Made by a program: the position numbers and the translations under genes
Assembly: GCF_000196735.1 (NCBI RefSeq)
Contig: NC_014551.1
Span: 686,501 to 750,500 of the forward strand
DNA length: 64,000 bases
Direction of reading: 5' to 3'
Source of the DNA: Bacillus amyloliquefaciens DSM 7 = ATCC 23350
GTDB lineage: Bacteria; Bacillota; Bacilli; Bacillales; Bacillaceae
Notes under the pieces: model-generated
What the model saw: only the letters and a program-made list of their open reading frames with translations
The model's database searches: none
What the model was told of the DNA's origin: nothing
Shown here: piece by piece, positions 45,582 through 54,086 of the stretch
Layout: every line of letters begins with the position of its first letter
Numbering within the stretch: position 1 is the stretch's first letter

Positions 45582-47039
45582 ATGTTTCAATATGAAGAAC
45601 TAAATAAGCAGTTTATCGGCGGCCGATGGAGGGATGGAAGCAGCCGGAACGTATTGGAAGACAGAAATCCTTATACTCAGAAAGTCATCACCTCATTCCG
45701 AAAAGCGACGCCTGATGATGTGGATGCGGCGTACCGTGCCGCGGCTCTTGCGAAACAAGAATGGGACAAAGTAAACCCTTTTAAAAAGCGGGCCATTTTG
45801 GAAAAAGCGGTATCTTTCATCGAAGAGCATGAAGAAGCGATTGTTTACTTAATCATGGAGGAACTTGGCGGAACAAGACTGAAGGCTGAGTTTGAAATCG
45901 GACTTGTTAAAAATATGATAAAAGAAGCCGCAACATTTCCGGTGCGGATGGAAGGGAAAATTCTCCCGTCGACGATTGACGGAAAAGAAAACAGGCTGTA
46001 CAGAATACCCGCCGGAGTCGTCGGGGTGATCAGCCCGTTTAATTTCCCGTTTTTCCTTTCAATGAAATCTGTTGCGCCGGCACTCGGCGCGGGGAACGGC
46101 GTTGTATTGAAGCCTCATGAAGAAACACCGATCTGCGGCGGCACGCTTATCGCGAAAATTTTTGAAGCGGCCGGCGTACCGGACGGGCTGCTGAACGTCA
46201 TCGTTACGGATATCGGGGAGATCGGCGACAGCTTTGTCGAGCATCCCGTGCCGCGAATTATCTCATTTACAGGTTCAACAGGGGTAGGCAGCTATATCGG
46301 ACAGCTTGCGGTTAAACACTTTAAAAAACCGCTGTTGGAGCTTGGCGGAAACAGCGCTCTGATCGTGCTTGAGGATGCTGATCTCGAATACGCCGTCAAT
46401 GCGGCCGTATTCAGCCGGTTTACGCATCAGGGCCAGATCTGCATGTCGGCGAACCGCGTGCTCGTTCACACGTCTGTATATGACAAATTTACAGAGCTTT
46501 ACGAAGCGAAAGTGTCATCGCTGAAAGTCGGCGATCCGATGGACCCTGATACGGTTATCGGGCCTTTAATCAATGAGAGACAGGCGGAAGGTTTAAAACG
46601 GTCTGTTGAAAAGGCGATAGAAGAGGGAGCGGTTCCGGTCTTGTCCGGCCGATTCAGCGGAACGATCGCTGAACCTGTCATCTTAAAAGATGTGAAGCCT
46701 GATATGAGCATCGCGAAGGAGGAACTGTTCGGCCCGGCCGTCTGCATCATGCCGTTTGAAACGGAGGATGAAGCTGTCAGCATCGCAAACGCGACACCGT
46801 TCGGTTTAAGCGGAGCCGTGCATACGGCAAACGTTGAGCGGGGCGTTGAGTTTGCAAAGCGGATCGAGACCGGCATGATTCACGTCAATGATACGACCAT
46901 TAATGATGAACCGAATGTCGCGTTCGGCGGCGAGAAGCAATCAGGTCTCGGCAGGCTGAACGGCGAATGGAGCCTTGAAGAATTCACCACGCTGAAATGG
47001 ATTTCGGTTCAGCATGAAAAACGGCAATTCCCATATTAA
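45582..47039 (+). CDS. yfmT: Aldehyde dehydrogenase YfmT (vanillin dehydrogenase type)
   Basis: 485-residue NAD(P)-dependent aldehyde dehydrogenase. The cofactor and catalytic motifs are intact: VISPFNFPFFLSMKSVAPAL, FTGSTGVGSYIGQLA, the general base Glu in LLELGGNSALIVLEDAD and the nucleophile Cys in HQGQICMSANRV. KEELFGPAVCIMPFE is the usual C-terminal motif. B. subtilis YfmT oxidises vanillin and related aromatic aldehydes. GAAAGGGAG precedes the ATG. yfmS follows after 15 bases, so the enzyme and receptor are co-expressed. Confidence 0.93.
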   Translation: MFQYEELNKQFIGGRWRDGSSRNVLEDRNPYTQKVITSFRKATPDDVDAAYRAAALAKQEWDKVNPFKKRAILEKAVSFIEEHEEAIVYLIMEELGGTRLKAEFEIGLVKNMIKEAATFPVRMEGKILPSTIDGKENRLYRIPAGVVGVISPFNFPFFLSMKSVAPALGAGNGVVLKPHEETPICGGTLIAKIFEAAGVPDGLLNVIVTDIGEIGDSFVEHPVPRIISFTGSTGVGSYIGQLAVKHFKKPLLELGGNSALIVLEDADLEYAVNAAVFSRFTHQGQICMSANRVLVHTSVYDKFTELYEAKVSSLKVGDPMDPDTVIGPLINERQAEGLKRSVEKAIEEGAVPVLSGRFSGTIAEPVILKDVKPDMSIAKEELFGPAVCIMPFETEDEAVSIANATPFGLSGAVHTANVERGVEFAKRIETGMIHVNDTTINDEPNVAFGGEKQSGLGRLNGEWSLEEFTTLKWISVQHEKRQFPY

Positions 47040-47054
47040 GAAGGAGTGAAAGAA

Positions 47055-47909
47055 ATGAGTATACAGACGGAGCAGCAAACGCACAGCCTGCTTGACGCTT
47101 TTGTCAAAGTTGCGCCTTTTTTAAACAGTCTGATCCAAGATGACATCACCATCGGGATTTATGATACGGAAAAATTAATCGTGAACATTCCGGCTAAAAC
47201 TTTTTCTCTTAACGTAAAGCCGGGCGACCCGCTGCAAAAAGGGGATATCATTACAGACGCGATCCGCATGAATCAGAAGAAGACAAGCATGGTGCCGAAA
47301 GAGCTGTTCGGATTTCCGCTGATTGCCAGAGCGATTCCGCTTCACGATGAAAACGGAAAAGTTATCGGCGGCGTCGGTCTCGGCACCAGCCTTGAAAAAT
47401 CAGCCAAGCTTCATGATGTCGCTGAAAGCCTGTCCGCCGTCGTGGAACAGACGGCTTCAGCGGTCGCGGATATTTCAGAATCCATCAACGGCTTTTCGTC
47501 ACAGATGTCCGGGATTTCCGCTCAGGCGAAACAAGTCAGTGAAAGCGCGGGAGAAATCGCAGACATCTCCGTCACAGTCAAGGGCATCTCAGATCAAAGC
47601 AATCTGCTCGGTTTAAATGCGGCTATTGAAGCCGCGAGAGCCGGAGAATCCGGCAAGGGCTTTTCCGTTGTGGCGGACGAAATCCGCAAGCTTGCCACTC
47701 ATTCAAAAGACAATGTCGGCCAAATTGACCAGATTACGAAAAAAATCCACAGCCTGCTGAAAGGGCTGGAGGATTCTATTGAATCCATCAACCAGAACAC
47801 AGACGGCCAAGCGGCGGCGGTTGAACAAATTTCTGCAACGATGCAGGAAATTTCGGGAAGCGCCCAGCATTTAGCGAAAATGGCTGAAAACGTGCTCGGA
47901 GATTCATAA
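47055..47909 (+). CDS. yfmS: Soluble chemotaxis receptor YfmS
   Basis: 284 residues, a methyl-accepting chemotaxis protein without membrane helices. The C-terminal signalling hairpin shows the conserved tip DQSNLLGLNAAIEAARAGESGKGFSVVADEIRKLA (given in parts here for key residues), and the N-terminal ~130 residues form a cytoplasmic sensor with GVGLGTSLEKSAKLHD. ATG 47055 follows GAAGGAG. It is shorter than transmembrane receptors (~650) and is the second gene after yfmT, suggesting it senses a signal related to aromatic aldehydes or metabolism. Confidence 0.92.
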   Translation: MSIQTEQQTHSLLDAFVKVAPFLNSLIQDDITIGIYDTEKLIVNIPAKTFSLNVKPGDPLQKGDIITDAIRMNQKKTSMVPKELFGFPLIARAIPLHDENGKVIGGVGLGTSLEKSAKLHDVAESLSAVVEQTASAVADISESINGFSSQMSGISAQAKQVSESAGEIADISVTVKGISDQSNLLGLNAAIEAARAGESGKGFSVVADEIRKLATHSKDNVGQIDQITKKIHSLLKGLEDSIESINQNTDGQAAAVEQISATMQEISGSAQHLAKMAENVLGDS

Positions 47910-47910
47910 A

Positions 47911-47941
47911 AAAGGGGGGGAGCTTACGGGCTCCTTTTTTT
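47911..47941 (+). terminator. Terminator of yfmT-yfmS
   Basis: A short GGAGC/GCTCC stem over a small loop with flanking A and T runs (seven T). Confidence 0.75.
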
Positions 47942-47976
47942 GTTTTATCTTAGCATTCGGAAACTGCTCCTCACAC

Positions 47977-48002
47977 GTTTGACCCGTCATGCTCAAGGGT
48001 AC
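47977..48002 (+). promoter_or_regulatory. Sigma-B promoter of the SDR gene
   Basis: GTTTGA (47977-47982), 14 bases, GGGTAC (47997-48002), near-consensus for sigma-B, 40 bases before the SDR start codon. Confidence 0.75.
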
Positions 48003-48041
48003 ACATACGAATACATCACCAATGATAAAGGAGAGTTTTGT

Positions 48042-48941
48042 ATGTCTGATGCAAATCTGCACAACCCGCAGACGAAATATGACCATGATGAATTTCCAAA
48101 ACAATATCAGGAACCGCCCGGTTTGCAGAAAGAGATGAAGCCTGTGCCGGACTGCGGTGAAACAAGCTACAAAGGAGCAGGAAAGCTGAAGGGAAGAAAA
48201 GCCCTTGTTACCGGAGGCGATTCGGGAATCGGCCGGGCTGCCGCAATCGCCTATGCCCGGGAAGGGGCGGATGTAGCCATTAACTATCTGCCTGAGGAAC
48301 AGCCGGATGCCGAAGAAGTAAAAGCATTAATTGAAAAAGAAGGAAGAAAAGCCGTTCTGCTGCCGGGTGATTTAAGCGATGAAGCGTTTTGCGGAGAATT
48401 GGCGGAAAAAGCGTATCAAGAGCTTGGCGGTCTTGACACGCTCGCTCTTGTCGCCGGCAAACAGCAGGCAGTGGATGATATCAGCGATCTTGCCACAGAA
48501 CAAATCTATCAAACCTTCGAAGTCAATGTATTTTCACTGTATTGGCTCGTCAAGGCGGCGCTTCCGTATTTGCCAAAAGGCGCGTCTATTATCACGACAA
48601 CGTCCGTAGAAGGGTATAATCCAAGCCCGATGCTATTGGATTATGCCGCGACGAAACATGCTATTATCGGTTTTACCGTCGGCTTAGGAAAGCAGCTGGC
48701 GAATAAAGGAATCAGAGTCAACTCGGTAGCGCCGGGGCCGATCTGGACGCCGCTGCAGATTTCGGGAGGACAGCCCGGTGAAAACATTCCGAAATTCGGC
48801 AAGGAAACACCGGCCGTTCCATTAAATCGTGCCGGCCAGCCGGCGGAGCTTGCGGGGATTTATGTCTTTTTGGCCTCAGAGGAATCCAGCTATGTGACAT
48901 CCCAAATTTATAGTGTAAGCGGAGGAATTCCGACAGCGTAA
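48042..48941 (+). CDS. Short-chain dehydrogenase/reductase, general-stress type
   Basis: 299-residue SDR enzyme. The NAD(P) site is [19 protein letters not shown] (TGxxxGIG, ~52-70), and the catalytic Ser/Tyr/Lys set is TTTSVEGYN ... [14 protein letters not shown] (YxxxK near 210). A ~45-residue N-terminal extension ([20 protein letters not shown]) is the mark of the YhdF/YhxC-like stress subfamily. ATG 48042 follows AAAGGAGAG. A sigma-B promoter just upstream supports induction by stress. The substrate is unknown. It is not at this position in B. subtilis 168 as I remember it. Confidence 0.88.
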   Translation: MSDANLHNPQTKYDHDEFPKQYQEPPGLQKEMKPVPDCGETSYKGAGKLKGRKALVTGGDSGIGRAAAIAYAREGADVAINYLPEEQPDAEEVKALIEKEGRKAVLLPGDLSDEAFCGELAEKAYQELGGLDTLALVAGKQQAVDDISDLATEQIYQTFEVNVFSLYWLVKAALPYLPKGASIITTTSVEGYNPSPMLLDYAATKHAIIGFTVGLGKQLANKGIRVNSVAPGPIWTPLQISGGQPGENIPKFGKETPAVPLNRAGQPAELAGIYVFLASEESSYVTSQIYSVSGGIPTA

Positions 48942-48949
48942 TCAATAAG

Positions 48950-48984
48950 GAGCTGCCCTTCATACGGGGCAGCTCTTTTTTTGA
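48950..48984. terminator. Terminator between SDR and glycosyltransferase genes
   Basis: GAGCTGCCC pairs with GGGCAGCTC over an 8-base loop with a T run; both convergent genes end next to it. Confidence 0.85.
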
Positions 48985-48986
48985 TG

Positions 48987-50054
48987 TTATGTGCCGAGCA
49001 CGTTTTGATTATACAGTACGCTCGGATGTGACGGGTGGTAGGAGGCGGCTTTGTCGTTATGAATCTTCGCTTTTTCTCTGTCGCCGAGCTGCCAGTAGCA
49101 GACGCAGAGCTGCAGATGGGGATACCAGGTGGAGAACTCGAGCTGGGTAAAGCCTGCATCGCTGCTTTTGGCGGATAGGGCGAGCTCATACCAAAACACG
49201 CCCTGCCGGTATTGCCGTTTCTCAGCAAAAAAGTCACCCAGCCTGCAGCAGAACTCCGGCCGCGGGCAATCGATCAAAAATGATTTTAAAAGAGACGTCA
49301 TGGCTGCCTCTTCATGGCCGACCGCCCTGTAGCAATCGGATAAGTATTGGCATGTTCTGATCTCATCTTCGATCCAGCACTGTTTTGTGGAAAGAAAATG
49401 GTGATAATACGTAATGGCGCGCTGATACTGGCCGTGATCTTTTAATTCATTCGCAAAGTAAAATAAATCGCGGGGTGTCATCGTTTCATTGTTTTCCGCC
49501 ATTTTCTCGTAAATCCTCAAGTTGCGGTCTGAGGGAGGCGAATGCTGCTTCTCGGATTTGCGGTGTGTGACGGCGATCTCGGTTTCTATGATGTTTCCGT
49601 ATACTTCCAGATATTCATGCACGGCTCCGATCCAGTGAAACCCTTTTTCCCGCTTGACGAGACGGTTGCGCCGGTATCTGAAGCTGACCTCTCCCCGATC
49701 ATCAAAGCCGACGTGATAATACATGGATACCGCGTCAACTTCTTTTGAAAGTGACGCCTTCAGTTCAAGCAGTTTTTCGCGGTCCTTTTCCAAAAAAATA
49801 TCGTCGGCGTCCAGCCACAGAATATAATCCATTTCCGCTTTGGAAAACGCAAAATTCCGGGCGGCTGCAAAGTGATCGACCCATTCAAAATCATAAATCT
49901 TATCCGTATAACGGGCCGCGATTTCTTTCGTCCGGTCGGTTGAGCCCGTATCAACAATCACCATTTCATCCGCAATGTCTTTGACGGAATCAAGACAGCC
50001 CGCAAGCACTTCCTCTTCATTTTTTACAATAACGCACAAACTGACGCTGATCAT
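48987..50054 (-). CDS. Family 2 glycosyltransferase with TPR-like C-terminus (SunS-related)
   Basis: 355 residues. GT2 features are SVSLCVIVKNEEEVLAGCLDSV at the start, VIVDTGSTDRTKEIA (~32-46), the DxD in YILWLDADDIFL (~76-87) and WIGAVHEYLE (~142-151). Residues ~185-350 are helical repeats (DLFYFANELKDHGQYQRAITYYHHF, then QYRQGVFWYELAL) of TPR type. This GT2-plus-TPR layout recalls SunS, which glycosylates Cys of the bacteriocin sublancin, and also many cell-surface transferases. No precursor peptide gene is seen beside it. The ATG at 50054 follows AGAGGTGA. The gene is alone on its strand, between two core genes. Confidence 0.85.
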   Translation of the reverse strand: MISVSLCVIVKNEEEVLAGCLDSVKDIADEMVIVDTGSTDRTKEIAARYTDKIYDFEWVDHFAAARNFAFSKAEMDYILWLDADDIFLEKDREKLLELKASLSKEVDAVSMYYHVGFDDRGEVSFRYRRNRLVKREKGFHWIGAVHEYLEVYGNIIETEIAVTHRKSEKQHSPPSDRNLRIYEKMAENNETMTPRDLFYFANELKDHGQYQRAITYYHHFLSTKQCWIEDEIRTCQYLSDCYRAVGHEEAAMTSLLKSFLIDCPRPEFCCRLGDFFAEKRQYRQGVFWYELALSAKSSDAGFTQLEFSTWYPHLQLCVCYWQLGDREKAKIHNDKAASYHPSHPSVLYNQNVLGT

Positions 50055-50212
50055 GTCATCACCTCTTCACCTCCAGTGTATAAAAGGAGAGGCGGAAACA
50101 TTCTTCGGACAAAATGATCTCTTCCAAGAAATTTGTCTGCCCTTTTACTAGTTTTATTCCAGCGCCTGATTTAAAATGAACACATGAACTTACGTGAGGA
50201 TTGATAGGAACC

Positions 50213-52102
50213 ATGAGCATCATAAAAGCGGAAAACCTTTATAAAACATACGGAGATAAGACATTATTCGACCATATCTCCTTTCATATTGAAGAGAATG
50301 AAAGAATCGGTTTAATCGGCCCGAACGGAACGGGCAAGTCAACGCTTCTGAAAACCATTGCCGGCCTTGAATCAACGGAAGAAGGCGAGATTACGGCGTC
50401 AGGAAGCGTGCATATTGAATTTTTGCATCAGGACCCCGAGCTTCCTGCCGGACAAACCGTGCTTGAACATATTTATTCCGGCGACTCGGCAGTCATGAGA
50501 ACGATGAGAGAGTATGAAAAAGCGCTTCAGGCGCTGAATGAAGAGCCTGAAAATGAACAGCGCCAGAAGCACCTGCTTGATGCGCAGGCCAGAATGGACG
50601 CGAATGATGCATGGGAAGCGAATACGTTAGCCAAAACGGTTTTGACAAAACTTGGCGTTACCGATTTAATGAAGGATGTCAGCGAGCTGTCCGGCGGCCA
50701 GAAAAAGCGCGTCGCGATTGCGAAAAACGTCATCCAGCCGGCTGACCTGCTCATTTTGGATGAACCGACAAACCATTTGGACAATGAAACGATTGAATGG
50801 CTGGAAGGCTACTTATCGCAATATCCGGGCGCCGTCATGCTTGTCACGCACGACAGATATTTTCTGAACAGGGTGACGAACAGAATTTACGAGCTTGAGA
50901 GAGGCAGCCTTTATACGTATAAGGGAAACTATGAAGTATTTCTGGAAAAGCGGGCCGAACGGGAAGCACTGGCAGAGCAGAAAGAAACAAAACGTCAAAA
51001 TCTTCTGCGCCGCGAATTGGCATGGCTCAGAAGAGGGGCGAAAGCGCGCTCGACAAAACAAAAAGCGAGAGTGGACAGAGCAGAGGCGCTCAAGGAGCAA
51101 AAAGGGCCGGCAGTCTCCGGATCGCTCGATTTCGCGATCGGCTCCCACCGTCTCGGAAAACAGGTGATCGAAGCGGAAAACGTCACCATTACTTATAACG
51201 GCCAAGCGCTGATCAGCCAATTTAACGAGCTTGTCATCCCGGGGGAAAGAATCGGCATCATCGGGCCGAACGGAATCGGGAAAACAACACTATTAAACAG
51301 CCTCGCCGGCCGAGTTCAGCCTGACAGCGGCAATATCACCATCGGGCAGACGGTCCGGATCGGCTACTACACCCAGGATCACAGTGAAATGAACGGTGAT
51401 ATGAAAGTCATTGAATATATAAAAGAGACGGCTGAAATCGTCAAAACGGCGGAGGGCGATGTCATCACCGCGGAACAAATGCTTGAGCGCTTTCTGTTCC
51501 CGCGCCCGATGCAGCAGACGTATATCAGAAAGCTGTCGGGCGGGGAAAAGCGCCGTCTGTACTTGCTGAATGTACTGATGCAGGAGCCGAATGTGCTGTT
51601 TTTAGACGAGCCGACCAATGATCTGGACACAGAAACATTAAGCGTGCTCGAAGATTATATCGAACAGTTTCCGGGCGTCGTCATCACGGTATCCCATGAC
51701 CGCTATTTCCTTGACCGAGTCGTTGACCGCCTGATCGTATTTGAAGGGCAAGGCGTCATTTCCCGTTTCCAAGGTTCGTACAGCGAATACATGGAATATG
51801 CAAAAGCAAAGAAAACGTCGGTAAAACAGCCGGCTGAAGAGAAAAAGGCGGAGGAAGAGCCGAAGAAAAAGCGCAAAAAGCTTTCGTATAAGGATCAGAT
51901 CGAATGGGACGGCATCGAAGACAAAATCGCCGGTCTTGAAGAGAAGCATCAGCGTCTGGAAGCGGAAATCGCCGAAGCGGGAAGTGATTTCGGAAAGATT
52001 CAAGAACTGATGGCCGAACAGGCAAAAACGGCTGAAGAGCTTGAAGCGGCGATGGAACGCTGGACTGAACTGTCACTGATGATTGAAGAACTTGAGAATT
52101 AA
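50213..52102 (+). CDS. yfmR: ABC-F translation factor YfmR
   Basis: 629 residues with two ABC domains and no membrane part. Walker A sites are GPNGTGKSTLLKT (~38) and GPNGIGKTTLLNS (~350); signatures are LSGGQKKRVAIAKN and LSGGEKRRLYLLNV; each Walker B ends LDEPTNHLD or LDEPTNDLD. A charged interdomain linker (~235-300) is the ribosome-contacting arm, and a C-terminal coiled coil (~540-625) follows. B. subtilis YfmR relieves ribosome stalling at polyproline stretches in partnership with EF-P. ATG 50213 is chosen because the protein is known to start MSIIKAENLYK; the ribosome site (AGGA) is modest. Confidence 0.94.
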   Translation: MSIIKAENLYKTYGDKTLFDHISFHIEENERIGLIGPNGTGKSTLLKTIAGLESTEEGEITASGSVHIEFLHQDPELPAGQTVLEHIYSGDSAVMRTMREYEKALQALNEEPENEQRQKHLLDAQARMDANDAWEANTLAKTVLTKLGVTDLMKDVSELSGGQKKRVAIAKNVIQPADLLILDEPTNHLDNETIEWLEGYLSQYPGAVMLVTHDRYFLNRVTNRIYELERGSLYTYKGNYEVFLEKRAEREALAEQKETKRQNLLRRELAWLRRGAKARSTKQKARVDRAEALKEQKGPAVSGSLDFAIGSHRLGKQVIEAENVTITYNGQALISQFNELVIPGERIGIIGPNGIGKTTLLNSLAGRVQPDSGNITIGQTVRIGYYTQDHSEMNGDMKVIEYIKETAEIVKTAEGDVITAEQMLERFLFPRPMQQTYIRKLSGGEKRRLYLLNVLMQEPNVLFLDEPTNDLDTETLSVLEDYIEQFPGVVITVSHDRYFLDRVVDRLIVFEGQGVISRFQGSYSEYMEYAKAKKTSVKQPAEEKKAEEEPKKKRKKLSYKDQIEWDGIEDKIAGLEEKHQRLEAEIAEAGSDFGKIQELMAEQAKTAEELEAAMERWTELSLMIEELEN

Positions 52103-52103
52103 G

Positions 52104-52142
52104 AAAAGCCGGTATGATCCCCAGGTCATACCGGCTTTTTTG
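52104..52142 (+). terminator. Terminator of yfmR
   Basis: AAAGCCGGTATGA pairs with TCATACCGGCTTT over an 8-base loop, followed by T. Confidence 0.92.
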
Positions 52143-52312
52143 TCATAAACAGATGTCTGCCGGAACATACCGCTTGAGCGATATGTTCTTGTTCATGTCC
52201 GTCTAAAGCAATCCCAGCAAAGCGTCCGAAACCGTCCAAGTTTAAACACAAATCGCATCGAAATATCTAATGATAGCATATTATAACAAAATTTTTTCTT
52301 TAAAAGTTTACG

Positions 52313-52341
52313 TTTACGTTAAGGTTCAAAAGGTGTATAAT
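52313..52341 (+). promoter_or_regulatory. Promoter of yfmP-yfmO
   Basis: TTTACG (52313-52318), 17 bases, perfect TATAAT (52336-52341). Repeats around GTTTACG and AAGGTT overlap the spacer, where a MerR protein such as YfmP would bind; the operator itself is not certain. Confidence 0.6.
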
Positions 52342-52372
52342 AGTATCAGATACGACAAGAGGGGGATTCACC

Positions 52373-52795
52373 TTGGAATGGATGAAGATTGATCAAGTTG
52401 CCAAACGAAGCGGATTGACAAAACGAACCATTCGGTTTTACGAGGAGATTGGTTTAATTCCTGCTCCTAAAAGGACAGAAGGCGGCGTCCGGCTTTACTC
52501 TGAGGATGATATGGAGGAACTTGAAAAAGTAACAAGCACAAAAGAAGTGCTCGGTTTTTCCCTTCAGGAGCTTCAGCAGTTTATGGAGATGAGCCGTCAG
52601 CTGGAATTAAACAAAGAGGGGTACTTATTGTCACTGGATCCGAAGGAACGGAAAGAAAAGCTGGAAGAAATTCAGCACGCTTTGAATCACCAGCTTGAGA
52701 TGATTGATGAAAAGATCAGCACATTCCTGCATTTTAAAGAGCGCCTTAACGGAATGAAAGAAAAAGCTGACCGCGCCATTCAATCAATCGAATGA
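52373..52795 (+). CDS. yfmP: MerR-family regulator YfmP
   Basis: 140 residues. The MerR helix-turn-helix is KIDQVAKRSGLTKRTIRFYEEIGLIP (~4-29), followed by the wing RLYSEDD and a long C-terminal coiled coil (~80-135). There are no metal-binding Cys pairs, so it is probably a drug- or metabolite-sensing type. The start is a TTG at 52373 with GGGGG 7 bases upstream, as in B. subtilis; an ATG 9 bases later is badly placed. It is co-transcribed with the exporter gene yfmO, which it is known to control. Confidence 0.93.
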   Translation: MEWMKIDQVAKRSGLTKRTIRFYEEIGLIPAPKRTEGGVRLYSEDDMEELEKVTSTKEVLGFSLQELQQFMEMSRQLELNKEGYLLSLDPKERKEKLEEIQHALNHQLEMIDEKISTFLHFKERLNGMKEKADRAIQSIE

Positions 52796-52804
52796 TTTTG
52801 CTGT

Positions 52805-52831
52805 AAACGCTATGGATATAGCGTTTCTTTT
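52805..52831 (+). terminator. Hairpin between yfmP and yfmO
   Basis: AAACGCTAT pairs perfectly with ATAGCGTTT over 4 bases, followed by CTTTT. It could partly end transcription and lower yfmO relative to yfmP. Confidence 0.55.
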
Positions 52832-52858
52832 AATGGATCAAATAGGAGGCCTGATCAA

Positions 52859-54043
52859 ATGGATACATCATCACAACAGAAAACAGGCTTATTCAGCCAG
52901 CCGAAAGCCGTTTGGGCGGTTGCGTTTGCCTGTGTTATTTCCTTTATGGGAATCGGACTTGTCGATCCGATTCTTCCGGCAATTGCCGCACAATTACATG
53001 CTTCACCTAGTGAAGTATCGCTGCTGTTTACAAGTTATTTGCTCGTGACCGGTTTTATGATGTTTTTCTCCGGGGCGATTTCCAGCCGGATCGGCGCAAA
53101 ATGGACACTGCTTCTCGGACTTATTTTTATCATCGTGTTCGCCGCCCTTGGCGGAAGCTCAGGTTCAATCGCTCAGCTTGTCGGCTATCGCGGCGGCTGG
53201 GGACTCGGGAATGCTCTCTTTATTTCAACCGCGCTTGCCGTCATCGTCGGAGTGTCCGTCGGGGGCAGCGCCAAAGCCATTATTTTGTATGAGGCCGCGC
53301 TCGGTCTGGGGATTTCCGTCGGACCGCTTGCAGGCGGAGAGCTTGGGAGCATCTCATGGCGCGCTCCGTTTTTCGGAGTGTCTGTCCTCATGTTAATCGC
53401 ACTTTGTGCGATTTCGCTCATGCTGCCGAAGCTGCCGAAACCGGCGAAACGCGTCGGTGTGTTTGACGCAATGAAGGCGCTCAAGTATAAAGGATTGCTG
53501 ACCATGGCGTCGGCGGCGTTTTTATACAACTTCGGTTTCTTTATTTTGCTTGCCTATTCACCGTTTGTGCTTGATCTGGATGAGCACGGTCTCGGCTATG
53601 TCTTTTTCGGCTGGGGTTTATTGCTTGCGGTTACGTCTGTATTTACAGCGCCGGCCTTGCATAAAGCGCTCGGCACAGTCCGTTCGCTCGTCGTTCTGTT
53701 CATCTCTTTTGCCGTGATTTTGTTTATTATGGGCATTTGGACAGAACACATGGCGCTTGTCATTACTTGCATCGTCATCGCAGGCGCTGTGCTCGGGATG
53801 GTCAACACCATCATGACGACAGCCGTCATGGGGTCCGCTCCTGTCGACCGTTCCATCGCATCTTCTGCATACAGCTCTGTCCGGTTCATCGGGGGAGCCA
53901 TTGCGCCGTGGATTGCGGGAATGCTGTCAGAGCGTTTTACAGCCCACACGCCGTACCTTGTAGGAGGAGCGGTCGTGCTGGCGGGTATGCTGATCTTGCT
54001 TCTGGGACGCAAACATCTCGCCGGAATAAAAGCCGGACATTAA
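52859..54043 (+). CDS. yfmO: MFS efflux transporter YfmO
   Basis: 394 residues with 12 predicted membrane helices. MFS marks are DPILPAIAAQL in the first loop and GAISSRIGAKWTLLLG, motif A between helices 2 and 3; helix 5 has ALGLGISVGPLAGGELG (motif C-like), typical of drug/proton antiporters. TAGGAGGCC precedes the ATG. It is the second gene of yfmPO; B. subtilis YfmO has been linked to copper and multidrug efflux, but the substrate here is not certain. Confidence 0.9.
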   Translation: MDTSSQQKTGLFSQPKAVWAVAFACVISFMGIGLVDPILPAIAAQLHASPSEVSLLFTSYLLVTGFMMFFSGAISSRIGAKWTLLLGLIFIIVFAALGGSSGSIAQLVGYRGGWGLGNALFISTALAVIVGVSVGGSAKAIILYEAALGLGISVGPLAGGELGSISWRAPFFGVSVLMLIALCAISLMLPKLPKPAKRVGVFDAMKALKYKGLLTMASAAFLYNFGFFILLAYSPFVLDLDEHGLGYVFFGWGLLLAVTSVFTAPALHKALGTVRSLVVLFISFAVILFIMGIWTEHMALVITCIVIAGAVLGMVNTIMTTAVMGSAPVDRSIASSAYSSVRFIGGAIAPWIAGMLSERFTAHTPYLVGGAVVLAGMLILLLGRKHLAGIKAGH

Positions 54044-54046
54044 GAA

Positions 54047-54083
54047 AAAAAGGAACTTCCGCACAGGCGGGAGTTCCTTTTTG
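54047..54083. terminator. Bidirectional terminator between yfmO and yfmM
   Basis: AAAGGAACTTCCGC pairs with GCGGGAGTTCCTTT over 4 bases with an A run on the left and a T run on the right. Confidence 0.9.
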
Positions 54084-54086
54084 TAT

